Positions 1 to 7,136 of a DNA stretch of 55,946 nucleotides are shown here, one piece after another. The position numbers and the translations under genes are program-made. The notes under the pieces were generated by a model. It worked only from the letters and a program-made list of their open reading frames with translations, had not been told where the DNA came from and ran no database searches. The first letter of the stretch is position 1. Each line of letters starts with the position of its first letter. Origin of the DNA: JACJVV01 sp964581515 (lineage in GTDB: Archaea > Nanobdellota > Nanobdellia > Woesearchaeales > JACJVV01); assembly GCA_964581515.1 (NCBI GenBank), contig CAZOOV010000014.1:1-55946 (forward strand), read 5' to 3'.

Positions 1-283
1 CAAGTCCTTTTCCAGCATAAGATGGATCAACTGCAAATGTTGAAAACTCAGCTACATCCTCTTCTGCATCATAAAGAACTGCCCTACAACCTATTACTTT
101 GTCTAGATCTAGTAAAAGAAGCCATGAACCATGCTCATAATGATTATATACCCGATCTGATATTGATGTTTTTCTTTTTGAAAGAGGAAGTTGAAACATA
201 TTGTCTATATCTGCTCTTGATAAAAAAGCAATAAGACTATCAAGATTCTGCTCAGAAGCCTCAATTATTTTTACATTATCCAT
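1..283 (-). CDS. GNAT-family N-acetyltransferase, N-terminal part (cut by window edge)
   Basis: Reading the minus strand from the ATG at 283 gives an open frame of 94 codons that runs off the left edge. The end of the visible protein reads AEFSTFAVDPSYAGKGL. This matches the GNAT core: strand beta4 followed by the start of the acetyl-CoA pyrophosphate-binding loop (Q/R-x-x-G-x-G/A). An upstream stretch (GSWLLLLDLDKVIGCRAVLYD) fits the preceding beta strands. The family transfers an acetyl group from acetyl-CoA to an amine; the substrate cannot be guessed. Only the N-terminal half is present because of the window boundary, so this is not evidence of a pseudogene. Confidence 0.75.
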   Translation of the reverse strand, partial: MDNVKIIEASEQNLDSLIAFLSRADIDNMFQLPLSKRKTSISDRVYNHYEHGSWLLLLDLDKVIGCRAVLYDAEEDVAEFSTFAVDPSYAGKGL

Positions 284-357
284 GATAATAATGAAGAAGA
301 ACCCCCTTATAAATATTTATAGAGCAAGGAATATAAAAATAATACAAAATACATCTT

Positions 358-612
358 TTACTTAGAATAAATAATTTTAAGAATAATCATGAAAATAGTC
401 AAAAATCCAGCCACAAACATAGAGATTATAACTGACCACATTTGAACACTAATACCAAAAATACCCCACATAAACAAGCCTATAACCATAAGTATGCCAA
501 AAATATAAGACATCTCATCAACACTCTTAGATTGTAAAGTTTTCACAATTTGAAAGATAATTCCAAAATTAATCAGAATTCCAGCAATGATAGTAAATAT
601 ATACCAATTCAT
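358..612 (-). CDS. SemiSWEET / PQ-loop family small transporter
   Basis: An 84-residue, almost entirely hydrophobic protein with three predicted membrane segments (about residues 5-22, 33-55 and 58-80), the size and three-helix layout of SemiSWEET sugar transporters. The first segment ends in a degenerate PQ-loop (FQIVKTLQSKSVDEMS, with Phe in place of the usual Pro). The following K-S-V-x-x-M-S resembles the conserved cytoplasmic turn of the family. SemiSWEETs work as homodimers that move sugars across the membrane; the substrate here is unknown. The gene stands alone, with AT-rich spacers on both sides. Confidence 0.65.
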   Translation of the reverse strand: MNWYIFTIIAGILINFGIIFQIVKTLQSKSVDEMSYIFGILMVIGLFMWGIFGISVQMWSVIISMFVAGFLTIFMIILKIIYSK

Positions 613-673
613 ATTTTATACATTAAATCTTAAATTTATATAATTTTCGTATGATAAGCAATCCACCACAATA

Positions 674-681
674 TTTATAAA
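674..681 (+). promoter_or_regulatory. TATA box for the HxS precursor-like gene
   Basis: TTTATAAA is centred about 27 bases before the ATG at 705. This is the TATA-to-start distance expected for a leaderless archaeal transcript, and no Shine-Dalgarno sequence lies between. Confidence 0.5.
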
Positions 682-704
682 CAAAAAAATCCATCTTCAG
701 ATAT

Positions 705-1412
705 ATGCTTCCTAAGATAAAGAAGAAGATCAAATCCTTCATGATGGATGAAACTGGTACTATTTCTAAATCTAATCTTATAAAAGGAGCTCTTTTATTA
801 AGTGCTACCAGTGTAAGTCTAAAGAAAGTAGCAGCAGCAGGGGGCACTCCTACGACACCAGACATGACAAGCGTCTGCGCAAGTGACGTAATATCTGGTG
901 GTAATGAAATAACTCAAACCTGTTCTGGTTCAACAACAACATTACCTCAAGGTCAAACAGAAAACTGGTGCTGTGCATTAAGTTCTTCTGGGGCAACAGA
1001 TCAAGATAAATATGTCTGTCCTGAAGATAAATTCACATGTACAACTGGCACTAGTAGTTCAGTTACAGGTTGCACTGCCGTAAGACTCCCTGCTACAAAT
1101 ACAGACCCTTATTTAGAAGGTAGTACATGTACATATGGTTCAGTGAGTAGTGAAGATACAACCCATACAAATTGTGGAAAAGTGGTTGTGGTTTCATCAA
1201 ATCAAAAAGGACATACACATTCATTAAGTATTTACGGCACAGGATCAAGTTTAACAGATGGAGTAACAGGAAGTCATTCACACCATGGAAGTCATGGTAA
1301 TTATGCAGGTACTTGTGCAAGTGAAATAGATAGTGCAGGTCTTCATGCTAGCCATTGCAGCCATGGATCTCACGGAAGCCATGGATCACATGGATCATGG
1401 ACAGGGTGGTAA
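705..1412 (+). CDS. hxsA: HxsA-like His-Xaa-Ser repeat protein, probable modified-peptide precursor
   Basis: A 235-residue protein of strongly biased composition. Residues about 1-45 look like a leader: a basic start, then MMDETGTISKSNLIKG, then a short hydrophobic stretch ending in an Ala/Gly-rich turn. The middle is rich in Ser, Thr, Gly and scattered Cys (about a dozen in all). The C-terminus holds His-rich patches and six perfect tandem His-Xaa-Ser triplets, ending in WTGW. Tandem His-Xaa-Ser repeats next to radical SAM genes and HxsD-like genes define the bacterial HxsA substrate family. The role as a radical SAM substrate is inferred from that combination. The downstream membrane-protein gene starts inside its last codons, so the two are probably co-translated. 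A simple metal-binding surface protein is the main alternative. Confidence 0.7.
   Translation: MLPKIKKKIKSFMMDETGTISKSNLIKGALLLSATSVSLKKVAAAGGTPTTPDMTSVCASDVISGGNEITQTCSGSTTTLPQGQTENWCCALSSSGATDQDKYVCPEDKFTCTTGTSSSVTGCTAVRLPATNTDPYLEGSTCTYGSVSSEDTTHTNCGKVVVVSSNQKGHTHSLSIYGTGSSLTDGVTGSHSHHGSHGNYAGTCASEIDSAGLHASHCSHGSHGSHGSHGSWTGW
1344..1397 (+). repeat. Six tandem 9-bp units encoding His-Xaa-Ser
   Basis: Six consecutive 9-base units encode HAS, HCS and four HGS triplets, immediately followed by Trp-Thr-Gly-Trp and the stop. The Gly, Ser and His codons vary between units (GGA/GCT/TGC, TCT/TCA/AGC, CAT/CAC). The protein repeat has therefore been kept despite synonymous drift, which suggests selection on the protein rather than a recent slippage event. 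Confidence 0.9.
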
Positions 1413-2133
1413 ATTGGAAGAAGAATATACCGAACCAATTGACTTTGGAGAACCTCAAGAAAAACCTTCAAAAAATATCATAATCATTACTTCTGGAATA
1501 ATCATAATCCTTTTGATAATATTATCCATTTTCATGATACAATTCTTCCTGTTAGACAAAGCCCCTGAAATAACAAATATGGGAGGAGAAGAAGATCAAC
1601 CAGGATATTTTAAAAATTGTTGTTTAACATATTTTGAATCAAATTTCACTGATTTCTCAAATTGTCCAGATATCAATTTACAATTAGCAAGCAATATAAT
1701 AAAAGGTGATTCCAGATTATTTGAAATTAAAACAAGAGGCATATTAACTCCTGAAGAACTATTACAAGATCCAAAAAAGAGATTAGATGAAGAAAAAGAA
1801 AAAGAAATATTTAGAAAAATAAGTGATTATTATATTCTTGCCTTCGAGAATAAATACAAAGGTGGAAATAATGAAATTAATACTATGATAAATGAAATAA
1901 TCAAAGAATGTCTTGAAAATAATATCAATGAAGAAATATGTAATGACTTTGAAATTGTTGCTAACCTTGAACAAAATGAAAAATTCTTTCCAGGTATGAT
2001 ATATGCAAAAAATTACTTTGAACAAAAAAATTTATGTGAAAATACATGGTATGATCAAATTCTATGCACAGCAATGGCTAAAAGAGATGCAAAATACTGC
2101 CTAGAAAGTCCTGATTTTACTGGACATGGATAA
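1390..2133 (+). CDS. Single-pass membrane protein of unknown function overlapping the HxS gene
   Basis: About 247 residues. A short acidic cytoplasmic-type N-terminus (residues 1-28) is followed by one strong membrane helix (about 29-54, very Ile/Leu-rich) and an outside domain of about 190 residues with roughly nine Cys, several in pairs or spaced as if for disulfides. I do not recognise the family. The start is uncertain: ATG at 1381 and 1390 are both in frame, and both lie inside the end of the HxS gene, so translational coupling is likely. Its position between the precursor-like gene and a radical SAM gene suggests a role with the modified product, such as membrane anchoring or export, but nothing in the sequence proves this. 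Confidence 0.65.
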   Translation: MDHGQGGKLEEEYTEPIDFGEPQEKPSKNIIIITSGIIIILLIILSIFMIQFFLLDKAPEITNMGGEEDQPGYFKNCCLTYFESNFTDFSNCPDINLQLASNIIKGDSRLFEIKTRGILTPEELLQDPKKRLDEEKEKEIFRKISDYYILAFENKYKGGNNEINTMINEIIKECLENNINEEICNDFEIVANLEQNEKFFPGMIYAKNYFEQKNLCENTWYDQILCTAMAKRDAKYCLESPDFTGHG

Positions 2134-2157
2134 TTCTAACAATAATTACACTTTCTA

Positions 2158-4455
2158 ATGAAAATTAATTTAAATAAGGATTCAATATATGCTAATATGG
2201 ATAAAAAAGAAGAGATTCTTTCTGATCAAGCAATTAATCAGATACTTAAATTAGCTAACAATAAAAAAACCGACTTCAGCTACAATGATATTAAAGAATG
2301 TTGGAAGAGATTCATATTTGATCTAAAAAAGGATGGAAAACTTGGTTCAATCCACCTATATATCAATATCCCTTTCTGCAAGTCAAAATGCTATAATTGT
2401 CCCTTCTATATCACAACTCCAAATAGCAGATCTGATATAGATTCTTATATCGATTATCTAGCAAAAACTATCTCATTCTTTAAGGACATATTCAAGAACA
2501 CCAGATTATTGAATATCTACATCGGAGGAGGCACCCCAAGCATCCTTAATGAAGAACAATTAGAGAATCTTTTGAAGCTTATATTTTCTAATTTTAATTT
2601 TTTTGACTATGGTGAAAGGACATTTGAATGCAATCCAGAAAGCATGAATGAAGAAAAAATAAGGATTCTGAGAAAATATGGTATGAATAGAATTACGTTT
2701 GGTGTACAAACGCTTAATCCTGATTTGCTTAAACTGCATAAAAGAGAGCTTCAGAACGCAAAGCATGTCTTTAAGCTTATTGAATGGATTAAAAAATATA
2801 ACTTACATAATAATGCTGATATAATCTTCGGACTGCAGAATCAATCAATAAAAGACATATTAGAGACTCTTGAAGGACTCATGGATAAGGATGTGGAACA
2901 GATCACATTGCACAGAATGATGTTTGATAATTTTAATGACCCTAAAGATAGAAGAAACCAGATGATAATGGAATTAAGGAAAGAATTGATACCTTATCTT
3001 AAAAGGATCTCAGATAAGAAAGGATACATGATGGATAATGCAAGATTCACCTTTGAATCATTCATCTTCAGAAAGAAAGAAAAGACAATAAAACATGAGT
3101 TTTCCATTAATGATATACCAGAAGAACACAAGAATTCACTAAGATACACTGACCTTAATGATTACCCTAACTGCTGTTTTGGTCTCGGACCTAATGCCAT
3201 AAACTATGCATCAGGCCATTTCCATTATAGGATGAAGAAACCAGATAACTGGTATAAAGATAACGAATACATCTCATTCAGACCGGATATGACAATTGGA
3301 ACTGGAGAATTATTAAGCTTAGATTATGAGATTCTAGGGTATATATCAAGACAACTAAGGAATGATACGCCGATACTTGATATAGATCTGATAAACAAGA
3401 TATATAACATAGATTTCAAAGAAAGATATTCAGATATTTTAGACCAGTTTAAAAAGGATTATAATATAAGAATTGAAGGCTCAAAGATAATTCTAGATCA
3501 TAATGAAAAAGAGAAAATATTGAGATTCATAAGAGCATTTGCTAAATCAATTGGAAAGAAGAATGAGCTCATTAAATATTCTTCACATAAAAGAATATTC
3601 AATATTAAGACAGATAGATATATGAAGAAATTTGAAGATTATATGATAAATGAAGATTTTGATGAACTAGAGTGCTCTTGTAAGATAAACCAGAACCAGA
3701 ACCATCCTAAAAGGTTCAATCTTTGGTTTATGAACAATAAGGATGATTCTCTCTTGATGCTGGTTAATAAGGAAAGAACAAATAAGACAATTGGAGATAA
3801 TAATAAAGCAGTCTATGATAGGATGAATGATTTCATCGACAGTTTTAAAGATGCCATGATTAAGATAGATCACTCCATATTAGACAATATTATCGATAAG
3901 AAATTTGAATTTGATAAGGTAGTAACTTTGGTATCGGGCATTGATTTTAGAGAGACAATAAATGAGAATAGATTAAAATTATGGCTGATAATTAAAGATT
4001 ATCCTGCAAAAGTAGAACAGATCCTAAAACTGCAAAAATATAATGATAAGATGGATATAGATTTAGATGGATTCTTCTTGTTTGGGATAGATTTCAGATT
4101 TGATGGTAAAACAAAGCTTAAGATATATCCAAAATTCTCAAAAGAAGAACTGAAATCTATCACTCTATCAAAAGAAGAGACCCCCTTATTCACACTAGAA
4201 GAGCTTGATTTCATCGATGACTGCAATCAAATAACAATATCAAATGATAATGTAACAAAGCAAAAGATATATCACTTTCATATTAGTAAAAGCACCTCTG
4301 ATGAAAGAAAAAGTTTCATTGAAAAGATCCATAACAATACCGCCAAAGAATGCATAGATAAGATTGACAAATCAGGATATGGTATTGATGTTATATCGTT
4401 AGCAAGCGATGACATAAAAAACAATAGATTGAACAGCATAAATATCTATTATTGA
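2158..4455 (+). CDS. HemW/HemN-like radical SAM protein with long C-terminal extension
   Basis: A 765-residue protein. The radical SAM motif C-x3-C-x2-C is at C74, C78 and C81 inside YINIPFCKSKCYNC. The next landmarks are the HemN-class SAM-binding GGGTP (about residue 123) and the family signature in which E-x-N-P-E-S is followed by GMNRITFGVQTLNPDLL. A later GLGPNAINY corresponds to the HemW landmark G-x-G-A. The last 300 or so residues match nothing I know. HemN makes protoporphyrinogen and HemW handles heme; no other heme gene is visible, and placement just after the HxS precursor and its membrane partner suggests a role in that pathway (inference). It is convergent with the minus-strand radical SAM operon, 63 bases away. 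Confidence 0.75.
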   Translation: MKINLNKDSIYANMDKKEEILSDQAINQILKLANNKKTDFSYNDIKECWKRFIFDLKKDGKLGSIHLYINIPFCKSKCYNCPFYITTPNSRSDIDSYIDYLAKTISFFKDIFKNTRLLNIYIGGGTPSILNEEQLENLLKLIFSNFNFFDYGERTFECNPESMNEEKIRILRKYGMNRITFGVQTLNPDLLKLHKRELQNAKHVFKLIEWIKKYNLHNNADIIFGLQNQSIKDILETLEGLMDKDVEQITLHRMMFDNFNDPKDRRNQMIMELRKELIPYLKRISDKKGYMMDNARFTFESFIFRKKEKTIKHEFSINDIPEEHKNSLRYTDLNDYPNCCFGLGPNAINYASGHFHYRMKKPDNWYKDNEYISFRPDMTIGTGELLSLDYEILGYISRQLRNDTPILDIDLINKIYNIDFKERYSDILDQFKKDYNIRIEGSKIILDHNEKEKILRFIRAFAKSIGKKNELIKYSSHKRIFNIKTDRYMKKFEDYMINEDFDELECSCKINQNQNHPKRFNLWFMNNKDDSLLMLVNKERTNKTIGDNNKAVYDRMNDFIDSFKDAMIKIDHSILDNIIDKKFEFDKVVTLVSGIDFRETINENRLKLWLIIKDYPAKVEQILKLQKYNDKMDIDLDGFFLFGIDFRFDGKTKLKIYPKFSKEELKSITLSKEETPLFTLEELDFIDDCNQITISNDNVTKQKIYHFHISKSTSDERKSFIEKIHNNTAKECIDKIDKSGYGIDVISLASDDIKNNRLNSINIYY

Positions 4456-4518
4456 ATGAACTGATTGAGAAAACCGGTTAACTGAATATACTCACTAATA
4501 GGATTCAAGAATAATCTT

Positions 4519-6210
4519 CTAATTAATCGGTTTAGGGTTAAAATCAAAATATTTAATTGCTTCCGTGAGTTCTCCCAAGCATTTCTTATTATGGATGCAG
4601 GATTTACACTTATTTTTCTTAAGTCTTTGTAGTTCATAGATCGTTTTATAAGCCTGCATCCAATCAATAACACATTTAGATGAGCTTACAAAAGCAGGAA
4701 AATAAGATTTTTCTGGATTTAAGAATCTAAATCTAAAAAGATCCTTGCTAAGACCGTTACTGATATAACACGGAGGTATATCTTCAATCTCCACATCTAC
4801 GAGATCATTCAATCTCCTGAATAAATCTCTGAAATAATCAGTATTGAGAGTGACAACATAATCTTTATTATGCATATATTCCTGTCTTTGAGATAAGATA
4901 ACTTTCTTGATATCTGGATTGGATCTTATAAGATCATATAAGTCATCAAAAACTATAGATTTCGAGAGATATATCTTTACTGCATCTATTGAAGCAAAAG
5001 AAACATTTCTATCTGATAGCCAAGCTGAAAAATCATGCAGATTATTATCAATCATAAGAGTAATATGCTTATTTTTTAATAAAGAAAGGTCCATATCAAA
5101 TGTTTCCATGTCTGTACAATCCAGAACAACACCATCTACCATTTCTGAACTTATAACTTCATTGAATCTCTCAACCAAGAAAGGCTTTATCTTAACACTA
5201 TATCTCTTTGATTCCTGTAAAAAATCCAATATTTGAGTCTTATCGATTGATTCTGAATCTATTATAATCCTTTCAATATCACCCTTAACAATATTTTCAA
5301 GCATATTGGAAAGCGGTATACAGAATGTCGATATCCTGCAAAGCCTACAGAAAGCAAGATCTTTCTCAGTCAATATCTTTCCTATTGTATCGCATTCATG
5401 GTACTGTCCCAATGAATCATTGTCTACATCAAGTTTTATCGATATCGAAGTATATCCGGATCTTAGATAGGATAATAATGAAAAAGGCATCTTTATCCTG
5501 CATTTCTGACTATATCTCCTTGCAAGCTCATTTATCCTCTTCAATTTTGGTATCAATTTCTCTTTAGGTACATAGACATCATCAAAATTATTTCTTGCAT
5601 TCCCTAACGGTTCTGCCAATGATATGGATATATTATCAACACCTATACTGATGAGTTTCTCGATTATTTTGGGGATATAATCTATATTCTCTTTAGTAAC
5701 AACCATAAGGGATGATATTGACAGATCACCTATCTTTTTTATCTTACTTGCATTCTTTAATGCTGTTATGGCTGGAACAACAGCATCTTCGTTCCCACAG
5801 ATCTTCTTAGCTAAAGATTCATCTGCATGTATTGAGACGTCTATGCCATTAAGTCCAGCATCTACAATCTTCTTCAGATATTTAAGATCAGCAAAGACAA
5901 TTCCATTAGTCACTATACATATCTTCTCATACCCTATTTCTTTTGCATATAAAACAGCATCTTCAAGATAAGGTAATAATCCAGGTTCACAATATCCGGT
6001 AAACTGCAGTATCTCCTGACCTTTCTTCCTGCCATCAAGTATGATCTCTTTCATCTCATCAAGACTCATATTGAAATCATCCTTCCTGCGATCTGCAGCA
6101 TAGCAGAACACACAGTTATTCTGGCAAGGACCCTCAAGCATTATAGCTCTTTTCTTAGAAGGTGTTCGATCCTCAAGATATGTATCAAAATATTTCCTTT
6201 TTGTTTCCAT
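4519..6210 (-). CDS. Radical SAM protein with two auxiliary cysteine modules
   Basis: A 563-residue protein and the last gene of a seven-gene minus-strand run. The radical SAM motif is C29-x3-C33-x2-C36 in EGPCQNNCVFC, followed by a TNGIVF strand and a DVSIH strand typical of the paralogs here. The usual GGE motif is replaced by GYCEP. Two C-x2-C-x5-C modules follow: CRLCRISTFC (about residue 300) and CKSCIHNKKC near the C-terminus. The second is preceded by a Pro-Pro-Cys (IPPCYI), as in the neighbours, and could bind an auxiliary iron-sulfur cluster. A middle region of about 200 residues is unfamiliar. Substrate unknown; a peptide-modifying role is inferred from the locus. Confidence 0.8.
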   Translation of the reverse strand: METKRKYFDTYLEDRTPSKKRAIMLEGPCQNNCVFCYAADRRKDDFNMSLDEMKEIILDGRKKGQEILQFTGYCEPGLLPYLEDAVLYAKEIGYEKICIVTNGIVFADLKYLKKIVDAGLNGIDVSIHADESLAKKICGNEDAVVPAITALKNASKIKKIGDLSISSLMVVTKENIDYIPKIIEKLISIGVDNISISLAEPLGNARNNFDDVYVPKEKLIPKLKRINELARRYSQKCRIKMPFSLLSYLRSGYTSISIKLDVDNDSLGQYHECDTIGKILTEKDLAFCRLCRISTFCIPLSNMLENIVKGDIERIIIDSESIDKTQILDFLQESKRYSVKIKPFLVERFNEVISSEMVDGVVLDCTDMETFDMDLSLLKNKHITLMIDNNLHDFSAWLSDRNVSFASIDAVKIYLSKSIVFDDLYDLIRSNPDIKKVILSQRQEYMHNKDYVVTLNTDYFRDLFRRLNDLVDVEIEDIPPCYISNGLSKDLFRFRFLNPEKSYFPAFVSSSKCVIDWMQAYKTIYELQRLKKNKCKSCIHNKKCLGELTEAIKYFDFNPKPIN

Positions 6211-6224
6211 CTTATTATCTTATA

Positions 6225-7136
6225 TTATTTTACATCATTATTATTATCCTGGAATTCAGACTTACCATAGATCCAGATATAGGTCTTCCATATGCCTTCA
6301 CAACCAGTATATCTACATCCTTTACATTTATCAAGCTTCACTAATAGATCATCTTTTTTATCTTTCCATGAGAAATACTTATCACCATTGCTTACATCAT
6401 CTATATGATCTGTTGGACGATTATTCAAGACCACATCATCATTTAATATGCAATCAGGAAAACCTTCAAGACTGATATATAGATCTTTTTCTTTTCTAAA
6501 ATCCAATATTTTCTGCAAAGAACTGTTTATTTCAGTATATGTTGGTACAAGCTGATGGATAACAGTACTAGGACATGGTCTGATAAAATTTACTCTGAAA
6601 TTCTTGAAACCTTCCGAAGAAAGCATTGATATTAATCTTCCGATTTTATCATGATTCTGCAGGTGCATCACACTGACAAGGAAGATTCTATCCTTTGGGA
6701 ACAACCCTTCCTTATGTAATCTTTCTAGATTTCTGATTGCTTTCAATTTTTGTTTAAACCCACCATCTGCATGAGTGATAAGGTCTTCATCTTCATCAGA
6801 ATCATGTATTGAAAGATTTATGCTATTCAACCCTGCATCGACAAGAGATTTAAGGAATTCATATCTTGAAAACATCCTGCCATTGGTTGTTATATTGATA
6901 TATTTATACCCTATATCATGCGCAAAAGCTATAGCTTGCATTATATTCGGATATATGGTTGGTTCGCCTCCTACAAATCCAACAGAATCATATCCTTCTT
7001 CTTTATGCCTCTGAAGATTATCCCTGACCTTATCAAATCCAACAAACTTACCCACTTTATTCTCAAAATAGCTGATACAGAAATCACACTTATTGTTGCA
7101 TACATAACCTAGATTTATCTCAATATGTTTTCTCAT
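6225..7136 (-). CDS. Radical SAM protein, HxsC-like architecture
   Basis: A 303-residue protein with C13-x3-C17-x2-C20 (GYVCNNKCDFC), a clean SAM-binding VGGEPTIYP, a TTNGRMFS strand and a LSIHDSDED strand. The C-terminus has the shared paralog signature: a Pro-x-Cys (FPDC), then C-x2-C-x4-C-x-G (CKGCRYTGCEG) and a Tyr/Gly/Glu tail. These four Cys could ligate an auxiliary cluster. The start overlaps the stop of the upstream gene by 4 bases (ATGA), with a GAGGTG ribosome-binding site just before it, so it is translationally coupled to 7133-9391. HxsC of bacterial His-Xaa-Ser systems has comparable size and motifs. Confidence 0.82.
   Translation of the reverse strand: MRKHIEINLGYVCNNKCDFCISYFENKVGKFVGFDKVRDNLQRHKEEGYDSVGFVGGEPTIYPNIMQAIAFAHDIGYKYINITTNGRMFSRYEFLKSLVDAGLNSINLSIHDSDEDEDLITHADGGFKQKLKAIRNLERLHKEGLFPKDRIFLVSVMHLQNHDKIGRLISMLSSEGFKNFRVNFIRPCPSTVIHQLVPTYTEINSSLQKILDFRKEKDLYISLEGFPDCILNDDVVLNNRPTDHIDDVSNGDKYFSWKDKKDDLLVKLDKCKGCRYTGCEGIWKTYIWIYGKSEFQDNNNDVK

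Noticed and set aside
22..234. Plus-strand 70-codon open frame at the left edge
   Set aside because: It lies antisense to the GNAT acetyltransferase frame, whose protein has recognisable family motifs; the plus-strand translation has none.
623..865. Minus-strand 80-codon frame opposite the HxS gene
   Set aside because: It overlaps the leader region of the HxS gene and its promoter and looks like no known protein; most likely a chance frame.
2158..4455. Calling this gene coproporphyrinogen III oxidase (HemN)
   Set aside because: Only the core matches the HemN/HemW class; the length, C-terminus and lack of heme genes nearby make a heme-oxidase name unjustified.
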